Shown here: one piece after another, positions 8,478-18,000 of the stretch
Layout: each line of letters opens with the position of its first letter
How positions within the stretch are numbered: the stretch's first letter is position 1
Assembly: GCF_014333425.1 (NCBI RefSeq)
Contig: NZ_JACRYT010000018.1
Location: forward strand, 1 to 60,868
Source of the DNA: Zhenpiania hominis
Lineage (GTDB): Bacteria > Bacillota > Clostridia > Peptostreptococcales > Anaerovoracaceae
Length of the DNA stretch: 60,868 bases
Direction of reading: 5' to 3'
Position numbers and translations under genes: made by a program
The notes under the pieces: model-generated
Told to the model about the DNA's origin: nothing
The model's input: the letters and a program-made list of their open reading frames with translations, nothing else
The model's database searches: none

Positions 8478-9035
8478 TTAACGTTTTCCCTGCTGCCGAT
8501 TCTCAATAACCGTTTCCTTCGCGGCGAAATCCCGCAGCTTTTCCAGCGCTCTCCTGTGCCTGCTTTTAACGGTATTCTCACTTTCTCCGGTAATCTGCGC
8601 AATTTCTGAAAGATTGTAACCTTCATAGTAATACAACCGCAGAAGGATAATTGCGTCTTCCGGAAGTTTTCGCAAAAGCCGGGCCAGTTGTTCCCTATCA
8701 CCGATTTGCTCCAGTTCGTCCGCCAAGCGCAAATAATAGCTTCCATCCCGCCTTGCCACGTTGATTTCAATTTCTTCCGCATCCAGAAAACGCAGGGATT
8801 CCCTGTTTTTCATGACCTGACGCCAATGACGATTCACTTCGTTTCTGGTAATGCTCCAGAGCCACGCGTCCATCTTCTCCACATCTTTTAACTGCTTCAG
8901 AGAGCGCAGCGCTTTGATGAAAATATCCTGAAGAAGATCTTCCCGATCCTGTTTTTCCACATTCATAATAGCCAGAAGCCGATTTATATTGTTATATTTG
9001 CTGCATAGTAGTGCTTCTTTTTCTTTTATATCCAA
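8478..9035 (-). CDS. ECF-type RNA polymerase sigma factor
   Basis: The 185-aa protein has sigma region 2 (about residues 30-90; EDLLQDIFIKALRSLKQL and AWLWSITRNEVNRHWR) and region 4 with a helix-turn-helix (about 120-165; YEGYNLSEIAQITGESENTVKSRHRRALEKL). It lacks regions 1 and 3, as ECF factors do. Translation appears to begin at a TTG (9035) after a GGGAG site. No membrane anti-sigma gene is adjacent, so control may be by transcription or by a distant partner. The regulon cannot be inferred here. Confidence 0.88.
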   Translation of the reverse strand: MDIKEKEALLCSKYNNINRLLAIMNVEKQDREDLLQDIFIKALRSLKQLKDVEKMDAWLWSITRNEVNRHWRQVMKNRESLRFLDAEEIEINVARRDGSYYLRLADELEQIGDREQLARLLRKLPEDAIILLRLYYYEGYNLSEIAQITGESENTVKSRHRRALEKLRDFAAKETVIENRQQGKR

Positions 9036-9252
9036 TGTTGCTCCCTCTCTGATCTGTAATAATAATTCTTATCTACTTATATAGTTTATTGATTTCTCCG
9101 CCTCCCGAAATACTCTTAAAGAGGATTCTTCCATACCTTTCAGCGGAATTTGTCTAAATAAGAAAAAAAACAGAGTATTTTCGCACCTTTTTCCCTCATT
9201 TTGTACTCTATAAAGAGAGAACATTGAATACGCACAATTAAGGAGGACCTGC

Positions 9253-9645
9253 ATGAAAACCGAACTGCAGCAGCGAGTCGCGCACAATTTATCCATCCTT
9301 CGACAAAACGCGAAACTAAGTCAGAGCGAGCTGGCCGCAAAAATTTCGATCTGCCGTTCAACGTACTGTCAGTATGAACACGGGGATCGACTCCCCGATG
9401 TCGCTACACTATATACATTATGCAAATTTTATCATGTCAATATGGATACCATGCTAAGGTATGACGTTCGTACGGTTCTTCAAGAATACTTTCTGTTTCA
9501 AGAGTATACACAGGACACGACAAAACTCCTGATGCTTTATAATTCACTCTCTGAATTTTCAAAGGGCAGGCTGCTGGAACGTGCCGAAGAACTGGCCCAA
9601 CTAGATCAGATGAAAAAACAGAACGTGTTTTATTTTGATGATTAA
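9253..9645 (+). CDS. XRE family helix-turn-helix regulator
   Basis: The 130-aa protein opens with a classic XRE DNA-binding domain (about residues 8-65; LSQSELAAKISICRSTYCQYEHGDRLPD). Its C-terminal half is helical, ending in an acidic and polar stretch, and may serve for dimerisation or ligand sensing. AAGGAGG precedes the ATG. It is divergent from the ECF sigma gene across a 217-bp gap that holds a short CTCT-N4-AGAG dyad near the likely promoter. It converges with a second XRE gene; the two are not close copies. Confidence 0.85.
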   Translation: MKTELQQRVAHNLSILRQNAKLSQSELAAKISICRSTYCQYEHGDRLPDVATLYTLCKFYHVNMDTMLRYDVRTVLQEYFLFQEYTQDTTKLLMLYNSLSEFSKGRLLERAEELAQLDQMKKQNVFYFDD

Positions 9646-9695
9646 TTCAGAGGGAGTTCAGGCCGCAAGATCCCCCAGGCAACCCAAACTCCCTT

Positions 9696-10025
9696 TTATC
9701 TTTCCTTCAACCCTTCCAGATAGCCGATCACCCTGGACTGCAGATCCCCGGGAAGATCATCCCATAACAGGAGCAATTCTTTCTGCTTTTCGGTTAAATC
9801 CACTCTGGATTCATCCTCTAAAAAGAACTGCGACATGGTAATATCCAAACCCTCACAAATCTTCTGTAGCGTCGGAAGAGTCGGCATCGTATCCTTTTTG
9901 AACATATTTGTAAGTGTTGTATATGGAATCTGCGCCTGCTTTGCCAGCTTGTATTTTGTGATTCCTTTTTTACAGCATATAGCTTCTATTTTCTCGAGTG
10001 CATAATTCACAACAGATAACCTCAT
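9696..10025 (-). CDS. XRE family helix-turn-helix regulator (small)
   Basis: The 109-aa protein has an N-terminal XRE domain (about residues 10-65; ITKYKLAKQAQIPYTTLTNMFKKDTMPTL) and a short helical tail rich in leucine (LTEKQKELLLLWDDL). Such proteins resemble phage-type or toxin-antitoxin regulators, but there is no toxin partner or phage gene beside it. The ribosome site is weak (AGG near the ATG). A 9-bp inverted repeat at 10073-10100 lies upstream, a likely self-operator. Confidence 0.83.
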   Translation of the reverse strand: MRLSVVNYALEKIEAICCKKGITKYKLAKQAQIPYTTLTNMFKKDTMPTLPTLQKICEGLDITMSQFFLEDESRVDLTEKQKELLLLWDDLPGDLQSRVIGYLEGLKER

Positions 10026-10072
10026 TTCTATACCTATATTTTATCCTAAACCCTCTTTCTTTTTTAGTCTAT

Positions 10073-10100
10073 AATACAGGTTCTATTTAGTACCTGTATT
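10073..10100. promoter_or_regulatory. AATACAGGT-N10-ACCTGTATT operator
   Basis: Perfect 9-bp arms with a 10-base spacer lie 48 bases upstream of the small XRE gene and overlap its likely promoter (TATTAT lies inside). The geometry fits a dimeric XRE repressor. Confidence 0.6.
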
Positions 10101-10115
10101 TCAATTATTCTCTGC

Positions 10116-10153
10116 AAACAAAAAAGAGGCTGTTTTTTGCCTCTTTTTTGTTT
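10116..10153. terminator. intrinsic terminator (15-bp perfect stem)
   Basis: Arms at 10116-10130 and 10139-10153 are perfectly complementary with A and T runs on either side. It closes the leftward 1593-aa gene and could act in both directions. Confidence 0.85.
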
Positions 10154-10167
10154 GACTTTATTTCCAC

Positions 10168-13100
10168 TCAATACTTTTTTACACGCTTGCTTTTTATGCG
10201 GCTGAATTCACTGTAGGTATAAATATTACCTGCTTTACACTTTACCCTTACTTTATAATAATACTTTTTGTTCCTTTTCAGTTTTTTATTTGTCCAGGAC
10301 TTTTGGGAGGAAGAAACGGTTTTCACCAGTTTATACCCTTTGTTTCTTTTCGCAGAGCGGTAAATCTGATATTGATACGCGCCGCTGACCGATGTATACT
10401 TTACCTTAATCTTGGATCTGCCTATCGGTTTTAACGTAACCTTTGGTCGTTTTATCTCTGCGAAAACAGCTTTCAACGTGCGATCCTCTGTTACATAAAA
10501 AGAGTACTGATAATTTGTTGATACGGTCCTGTCTCCTTCCACCCATTTAACAAATCGATGCCCTTTTTGAGGCTTTGCCGTCAGAACTGCTTTTGTCTCA
10601 TAAGCTTTTGTCCCAGTACCGCTAATTCGACCTTTTTTGCTTCCCTCGCTCACTGCTTTTACTCTATAAGATTTCACATCCCACTGAGCGTATAATATAA
10701 CGATCTTACCCTTATCCGCCGCAAGATCCTTTACCGTTTCGCCATCTGCCATTGTCGCCTTCCCGTTAGGCGTAAAGGACCATCCTCGGAATGTATGCCC
10801 TGCTCTTGTAAAACGGTTTTTTATCAATGTCTCTTCTTGGCCGCAAATCATATTCATGTCGGGCATTGTTCCGCTGCCTCCATTAGGATGAAACCGTATG
10901 GAGTAAGGAATATCCTCCGTCACTGTAACTTTAACTTTTTTCTGTAACTGATCCGCGCCGTTTGACCGTATGGTGATTGTGGTCGTTCCCGTATTAACCG
11001 CTTCTATATTTCCCTCTTTATCAACTACTGCGATATCCGGATCCGAAGATTCTATATCTGGCGCAATTGGAGGCGTCTTCGGCAAAAATGTATATTCCAG
11101 TTTCTGAGATTCTCCTTTCTTCATCTGAATATCATCTGCTTCCAACGTTTCCGGCAGAGAATCTATAATTTGAAGCTCTATGGTATCCTTCTTCTCACTG
11201 GTCGTATTTTTTACGGAAAGTGTCACTTTTCCTGTCTGCTTTGGATTGACCTCACCAAACTTGTTAATCCCCGCGTAATACCAGTCGCTCGTGGTAAACT
11301 GAAAATTACGATTTCCATCCTCCGGCGCCACCTTCGCCGTCAAAGTAACCGGCGTATTTCTGTCCGTATAAAATTCGGTCACATCTCTTCCATTGAGGAA
11401 TGCTTTCACATCTTCCGTCTTTTTATACACTTTTAGTGGCAGTGTCTTTTCTTTTGCAAGAGATTCATGTCTGGCTGTGATTTTCGTTTCCCCCGGAGAA
11501 ACCGGAATTACCGTATTTCTCTGCGTAACCGCAATAGCTTCATCAAGTGTACCATAGGAAAGCTCTTTATCGGAAGCATTCTCCGGAGAATATCTGGTGT
11601 TGATCTTTGCTGTATTTTCCAGTTCGATCTCACCTGAACTATTTATATTGTCATAAGAAATATAGAAGTCCGTTAGGGGAATCCTTTCTATTGTTACTTT
11701 GACAGAGTTCGAGTTCCCGCTTATCCGATCGGTCGCAGTAAGTACTGCCTCTCCCTCTGCTTTCCCAGTAAGGACTCCGTCTTCATTAACGGTTATTTTG
11801 CTTTCATCTGAAACGGTATATTGAATATTTACTTCACTGCATGCTGGCTGCTTTTCTATTTTGGTTGTCACATCATTATTAACCGAAACAAGGTAAGATT
11901 CCTCTGAAAACTTTAATCCCTGAAGCTGCAGAGTACTCCTTCCCCGTAATTTGGGATACTTGTACGATTTTAGCATATCCCAGGTATTTTCAAAATCAAA
12001 CCCTTGATAAGATTCTTTCTGTTTCATTTCCTCAGAAGTTAATTGTTTATCCCTATTCGTTCCGGATGGCTCTCCATACAGAAAATACGCGTGTTCTATG
12101 CTTCCTGCCCCGCCAGAAATTCCCCATGAATTTTTAGCGGAATCCGCTTCACTGAAATCGCATGCGCTATAGACACAGTCGATTGCTCCGACATTTTTTC
12201 TTGCTATCCCGCCGATCCAGTAATGATTCCTATCATATGTTTCAAGAGCTTTTACTTCCAGCTGAGCATAGCAGTCCTTAATAAGGCCTTCCACAGCGTT
12301 ATAATCCACGATCCCCCCTATCACTCGTGAATAAGCTGGCTCATTATAGAATTTTATCGTCCCTGTAAAGGAACACCTTACGATTTCTCCAGAATTATTT
12401 CCCGTAATTCCTCCCATCCCAATACTGTTCTCGCTCTTATTCGCAATAATTGTGCCATAGGCGCTGCAGTCGCTGATTCTTCCGCTGTTTGTCCCCGCGA
12501 TCGTTCCCAGCGTCTGACAACTCCCTGTGGTCTCAATGTTATAGAAATCCAGGTTATGAATCACTCCATCATTGTGGTAAAAAACGCCTCCATATTGCGC
12601 TGCATTGATCCGAATCCCCGCAATTACCTTATTGTTTCCATTCATCACCCCATTAAATCCGCAATGATAAGCTTTCATCAATTTGGTCCGCTCGTTGCTA
12701 ATTGGAATCCATCCGCTTCCATCATTATAATAATCCCCGCCTTCTTCAAAATCCGCATTCGTGAACTCCAGATTTTCGGTCAGCAGAAAATAATTTGCCG
12801 AATCTTCCCGAATATGATTCAATTCCTCTTTTGAAGAAATACAATATGGATCATCTAGGGTGCCTTTTCCTTTCTCGAATAGATCACTTGTATTTCCCGG
12901 ATCCGGAAGTTCCATACCTTTTAAATAAGGATACGGATATCCACATTCTGTGTCCAGAATCCAGGTCTGCCCAAAATCAAAACCTTCATAGTTTTTTTGT
13001 AGCTTTGCTTCCCTTTCGGACATCAGACTTGCGCCTTCCCAAAACTGTTCTTCCAGTACATACACGGAATTTTTCTCCACATAGTTCGTTGCTCTATTAT

Positions 13101-14949
13101 CTGTAACTGTCACTGCACCTGACCGTTCCGAGGCGCCAACACACCCAATGTTATACGCATTTAAAAGATGTGCCTCTTCATTATCTACAAAAAGATCACC
13201 GATAATCCCTCCTGCCTGTCTGCCGCCTCCGACATTTCCACAGTTAAAAACATTTTGCACGGAATGTTTCGCGCGTTCATATCCGATGATGCCTCCTGCG
13301 ATCGCTGCGGATATCTTTCCTGAATTCCAACAGTTTTCTATTTTGCCTTCATAATTCGTTCCTACAATTCCGCCTGCTGTGTCTCCGTCAAGATTTGTGA
13401 TATCTCCAGTATTTGTACAGTTTCGAATCGTTCCATAATTATAACTTGCGATTCCTCCTACATCATCCCAATAATTGCTCTCACAGGTTACACTTAAGTC
13501 ACTTTTGCTATTACAGAACTCAATGAGCCCTCTATTTGCTCCGGCAAAACATCCAACAGCGTTGGATACTCCCTCTATGTGAAATTCTTCGATTGACAGA
13601 TTTTGAATCGTACCCTCGCTTACCGCAAAAACTCCTCCTCCACGTTGATTATGAATTCCTCTTATCGTTTTCCCATTTCCATCCAGTTTACCGACAAAGG
13701 GATAATTTTCAGGTGTATAGTTCGGATTACCGTCCCCTATCGCAATCCATTTCTTCCCGTCATTAAAAAAAGCGCCGCCCTCTTGGAAATCAGAGTCTGA
13801 GAAATTAAGATCTCGTTCCAAAACAAAACAGGAAGTTAGCGCTTCCCGTACTCTGTCAAGATCGGAAGTCGTCTTAATTATATATGGATCAATATTGGTC
13901 CCGTTTCCTCCGCTCTCCCATTCCAAGCCTCTGCTGATGACCGGCTGCCCCTGCTGTTTTAAATATGGAAAAGGATATGTACTCTCTGAATCCATACACC
14001 ACACATCCGTAAAGTCAAAGCCTTTATAAACGTCTTTTTCTCGCAGCTGTTCCAGATCCAGCTCTTCCCCCAGCTCATTTGACGTAAAATTAGAGATTGA
14101 ATAGCAGTTAATAATTTGAGTTCCATCTGACTCCCCTGCAATTCCGCCCGGCAGAACATTGTGAGACAGATTTAAAAAACCAAGATTCATGCAATTTTTA
14201 ATGGTTCCATTCTTCGTTGCTCCTACAATTCCACCATTTTCGACCCAAACATCGGATTCTGAACATTTGAGGAGAACATTTCCTATATTATAGCAATTTT
14301 CAATTTTTCCACCTGAATTCCTAGCCGCGATTCCACCAACAGTACTCGATCCCGCCTGAATATCTGCTGAATTATAACATTCTCCAATTCTCCCGCTTTC
14401 TTTATTCACGCCCGCGATTGCGCCTAGGTTCCCTCCTCTCTGTGTGCCATCAATCACCCCGCTCACATAACAATTTTGGATCGTTCCCCTGTTGGAATGC
14501 GTGATCACACCACCGCTTGCCTTCATTTTGTATACGTCTTCCAAATAAAGGTTTCTTACAGAAGCCTTAGAATCAAGGTCATTAATAAACCCATACTCTT
14601 CTTTCATCTTCAGCCCCTTAATCGTGTGTCCATTTCCGTTGAAATCCCCTTGGTAGTAATTGAATCCTCCAATTCCATCCCAAAATCTTCCTCCATTATA
14701 AAACGCGCCGCCTTCCTGAAACTCTTCTTCTGTAAAAAACAGATCATTCAGCAAAATATAAGAATCGTCCCGTTGTTTGTTTTCCAGCGCGCGCCAAAGT
14801 TGTTCCTTGGTCGCAATCTGATATGGATTTTCTCTGGAACCATCGCCGCCTTCAAAGCCGCTGTCCTCTGCTGACGCGACTCCTGCCGTACAAAAAAGGA
14901 TACATCCCAGCAGAATCGCGAATCGCATTCCTCTTAAAATTTTTTTCAT
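10168..14949 (-). CDS. giant secreted GLUG/Ig-like/InlB-repeat surface protein
   Basis: The 1593-aa product has a signal peptide (cleavage after about residue 27, GVASA). Three long modules start near residues 35, 345 and 690. Each opens with a G-x-G-T/S...DPY/NPY motif and the EGG-x-(F/Y)-(Y/F)-N-(D/G)-G element, contains GLUG-like strands such as GGIAARNSGGKIENCYNIG, and closes with a GFDF...W...YPY-x-L signature. From about residue 1000 come BIG2-type Ig-like domains, then a Listeria-Bacteroides InlB B-repeat (RFHPNGGSGTMPDM...ILYAQWD), a divergent InlB repeat (HRFVKWVEGDR) and a lysine-rich fibronectin-III-like C-terminal domain. There is no LPXTG anchor; the basic end may bind wall polymers. 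Role in adhesion is inferred from architecture only. Confidence 0.85.
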   Translation of the reverse strand: MKKILRGMRFAILLGCILFCTAGVASAEDSGFEGGDGSRENPYQIATKEQLWRALENKQRDDSYILLNDLFFTEEEFQEGGAFYNGGRFWDGIGGFNYYQGDFNGNGHTIKGLKMKEEYGFINDLDSKASVRNLYLEDVYKMKASGGVITHSNRGTIQNCYVSGVIDGTQRGGNLGAIAGVNKESGRIGECYNSADIQAGSSTVGGIAARNSGGKIENCYNIGNVLLKCSESDVWVENGGIVGATKNGTIKNCMNLGFLNLSHNVLPGGIAGESDGTQIINCYSISNFTSNELGEELDLEQLREKDVYKGFDFTDVWCMDSESTYPFPYLKQQGQPVISRGLEWESGGNGTNIDPYIIKTTSDLDRVREALTSCFVLERDLNFSDSDFQEGGAFFNDGKKWIAIGDGNPNYTPENYPFVGKLDGNGKTIRGIHNQRGGGVFAVSEGTIQNLSIEEFHIEGVSNAVGCFAGANRGLIEFCNSKSDLSVTCESNYWDDVGGIASYNYGTIRNCTNTGDITNLDGDTAGGIVGTNYEGKIENCWNSGKISAAIAGGIIGYERAKHSVQNVFNCGNVGGGRQAGGIIGDLFVDNEEAHLLNAYNIGCVGASERSGAVTVTDNRATNYVEKNSVYVLEEQFWEGASLMSEREAKLQKNYEGFDFGQTWILDTECGYPYPYLKGMELPDPGNTSDLFEKGKGTLDDPYCISSKEELNHIREDSANYFLLTENLEFTNADFEEGGDYYNDGSGWIPISNERTKLMKAYHCGFNGVMNGNNKVIAGIRINAAQYGGVFYHNDGVIHNLDFYNIETTGSCQTLGTIAGTNSGRISDCSAYGTIIANKSENSIGMGGITGNNSGEIVRCSFTGTIKFYNEPAYSRVIGGIVDYNAVEGLIKDCYAQLEVKALETYDRNHYWIGGIARKNVGAIDCVYSACDFSEADSAKNSWGISGGAGSIEHAYFLYGEPSGTNRDKQLTSEEMKQKESYQGFDFENTWDMLKSYKYPKLRGRSTLQLQGLKFSEESYLVSVNNDVTTKIEKQPACSEVNIQYTVSDESKITVNEDGVLTGKAEGEAVLTATDRISGNSNSVKVTIERIPLTDFYISYDNINSSGEIELENTAKINTRYSPENASDKELSYGTLDEAIAVTQRNTVIPVSPGETKITARHESLAKEKTLPLKVYKKTEDVKAFLNGRDVTEFYTDRNTPVTLTAKVAPEDGNRNFQFTTSDWYYAGINKFGEVNPKQTGKVTLSVKNTTSEKKDTIELQIIDSLPETLEADDIQMKKGESQKLEYTFLPKTPPIAPDIESSDPDIAVVDKEGNIEAVNTGTTTITIRSNGADQLQKKVKVTVTEDIPYSIRFHPNGGSGTMPDMNMICGQEETLIKNRFTRAGHTFRGWSFTPNGKATMADGETVKDLAADKGKIVILYAQWDVKSYRVKAVSEGSKKGRISGTGTKAYETKAVLTAKPQKGHRFVKWVEGDRTVSTNYQYSFYVTEDRTLKAVFAEIKRPKVTLKPIGRSKIKVKYTSVSGAYQYQIYRSAKRNKGYKLVKTVSSSQKSWTNKKLKRNKKYYYKVRVKCKAGNIYTYSEFSRIKSKRVKKY

Positions 14950-15045
14950 AAGTCTGTTCCTTTCTTTTACTTCCTACCCACGTTTCATTTATTATAACAC
15001 ACACTTTCTGATTATTTATATTTTTTTGAATATTATCGTCTCAAC

Positions 15046-18000
15046 TTAAAACAAACTCAGCTGATCCGTCTCCGGAAGTCCTTCCAGCACACCGTGTTCC
15101 CGCAGCTCTTCGATTGCGGTTTTATTGATTTTCGCCCGTTCCCGAATTTCATCCACGGTCTCGTACGGACGCACCTTGTATTCATCGGCAAGGGATCTGG
15201 CGGCCGTCTCTCCCACGCCGGAAACCGCCACAAAGGGGAGCACGACCTTTCCATCCTTTGTGCCGAACTTGATTCCATCGGAGATTCCAAGGCGCGCGGG
15301 AAGAAACTCATAACCTCTCGCGTACATTTCGTAAGCCACCTCCAAAACGATCATCTCCGCCTCTTCTTTTTTGGAAGCGTTGTTTCCCTTGGTTATGATA
15401 TCGTCCATTTTTTCCTGAACCGCAAGAGAACCCCGCAGGATCGTCTTTTCATCAAAGTCCGCCGCCTTGGTGGTAAAGTAAACCGCGTAGAATTCCGGCG
15501 GGTAATATACTTTATAATAGGCAATCCGGTAGGACATCATTACATAGGCCACCGCGTGAGCCCGTGGGAACATGTATTTAATCTTTTTACAGGAACCGAT
15601 ATACCAGTCCGGCACATGATGCTCCCGCATCAGATCCTCCTGCTCCTGAGTCAGGCCTTTTCCCTTTCTGACCTTTTCCATAATGGTAAAGGCGTCTTTA
15701 TTGGGGAGTCCCTTCAGGCGCAGATAGTTCATAATGTCGTCACGGGTGGAAATGGCGTCCTTCATAGTCGCGGTTCCGCTGACAATCAGCTCCTGAGCGT
15801 TGTTCAGCCACACGTCCGTACCGTGGGAAAATCCGGAAATCCGTACCAGATCCGCGAATTTTGTCGGCTTGGTATCATCCAGCATCTTGCGGGTAAAGCT
15901 GGTGCCGAATTCCGGGATCCCGTAGCTTCCATGGGTAAATTTGTAATCCGGGTCTTTGATGTCCAGTCCGTCAATCCCATTGAAAATACTGTTGACCTTT
16001 TCGTCTTTCAGCGGTACTTTCAGGGGATCCACTCCGGTCATATCCTGGAGCTGACGGATCATGGACGGCACATCGTGACCCAGAATATCCAGTTTCAAAA
16101 GGTTCTGATCGATGGAATGGTAATCAAAGTGAGTGGTGACAATGTCCGAATTCACATCGTTTGCCGGATGCTGGACCGGACAGAACTCATAAATCTCATG
16201 GCCCCGGGGCACGATGATGATGCCTCCCGGATGCTGGCCGGAAGTCCTCCGCACACCTTCGCAGCAGCTTGTCAGCCGATCCGCTTCAAACTTGTTGATG
16301 GGGAGCTGGCGCTCCTCAAAGTATTTCATTACATAACCGTAAGCGGTCTTGCCCTGAATCGTGCCGATAGTTCCCGCCTTATAGACATTCTCCGCGCCGA
16401 AAATCTCGTCTACGAATTTGTGGGCGGTGGCCTGGTATTCTCCGGCGAAGTTCAGGTCAATATCCGGCTCTTTGTCCGCTTCAAATCCCAGGAAGGTCTC
16501 GAAAGGAATGGAAAACCCCTCCTGATTGTATTTGGTTCCGCAGACCGGACAGTATTTTTCCGGCATATCGACTCCGCAGTCATATTTTTCCTTATCGCCC
16601 CATTCCAGGTGTTTACAGTTGGGGCACAGATAATGGGGCTCCAGGGGGTTTACTTCCGTAATCCCGGACATGGTGGCGACAAAAGAGGATCCGACTGACC
16701 CTCTGGAGCCTACCAGATAGCCGTCCTCCATGGATTTCTGTACCAGCATCTCCGCCGCCATGTACATAACCGAATAACCGTTATTAATAATGGAATTCAG
16801 TTCCTTATCCAGCCGCGCGCGGATCTCCTGCGGCACCGGATCGCCGTACATGGCGACAACCCGCTTCTCGCATTTTTCCCGCAGAATTTCATCCGAATGA
16901 TCGATCTTGGGAGGAAACTTTCCTTCCGGCACCGGCATCATGCGCTCAATCCGGTCGGCAATAGCGTTGGGCGCTTCGATGACCACCTTGCGGGCCGTCT
17001 CCTCACCCAGGTATTGAAATTCTTCCAGCATTTCCTCAGTGGTCCGGAAATACAGGCCCTTGTCTCCCTCTACATCCTTAAACCCCTGGCCTGCCATGAG
17101 AATCCGGCGGTACAGGGCTTCTTCCTCGTCAAAATAATGGGAATCGCAGGTGGCAACGACCGGTTTTCCGTATTTTTCCCCCAGGGCTACGATTTCCCGG
17201 TTGATTTCCATCAGCTGTTCCATATTTTTAACGGTTCCGTTGTTAATCAGGAACTGGTTGTTAATCAGAGGCTGAATCTCCAGATAATCGTAAAAATCCA
17301 CAAGGCGTTTGATTTCCTCTTCGCTTTCCTTATGGAGCACCGCCTGGTAAAGCTCTCCCGCCTCGCAGGCCGATCCGATAATAAGGCCTTCTCTGTGCTT
17401 TTCAATCACGGATTTAGGCATCCGCGGCTTTTTATAAAAATAGTCCAGGTGGGAATAGGAAACCAGTTTGTACAGATTTTTCAGTCCTGCCCGGTTCTGA
17501 GCCAGAATAATAACGTGGTTGGTTCCCTTTTTCTTGTAGTCAATGGTTCCGTCCTCGCGAATGCAGTCCCGGTCCTCCAGCAGATAGCCTTCTACCCCAT
17601 AGAGGATCTTGATGTCCTTTCCGGCATGGGAAGCGTCGGGGAAGGCCTGTACCACGCCGTGGTCCGTGATGGCGATGGCTTTATGCCCCCAGCTTTCCGC
17701 GGTTTTCACCAGATTTTTCACATCGTTGAGCCCGTCCATGGCGCTCATTTTCGTATGTACATGCAGTTCTACCCGCTTTTCCGGACTGTTATCCTGACGG
17801 AACTGTTTTTCGCCTTTTTCAATGCTCTTTGCCTTTACGGTCAGGACATTATCAAAGGTGTCCCACTCCGCGTCTCCCTGGATTTTGACAATATCCCCGG
17901 AATCAAGATGAGTGTCGATATCGATCCACTTCTGCTCCGGCGCGAAAAACTTGACGCACAGAGAGGTTTTCTTATCGGTAATCAGAAGGGTAATCAGCTT

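Noticed and set aside
8399..8782. Alternative frame inside the ECF sigma gene
   Set aside because: Overlaps the clear sigma region 4 in another frame; composition is unlike a protein.
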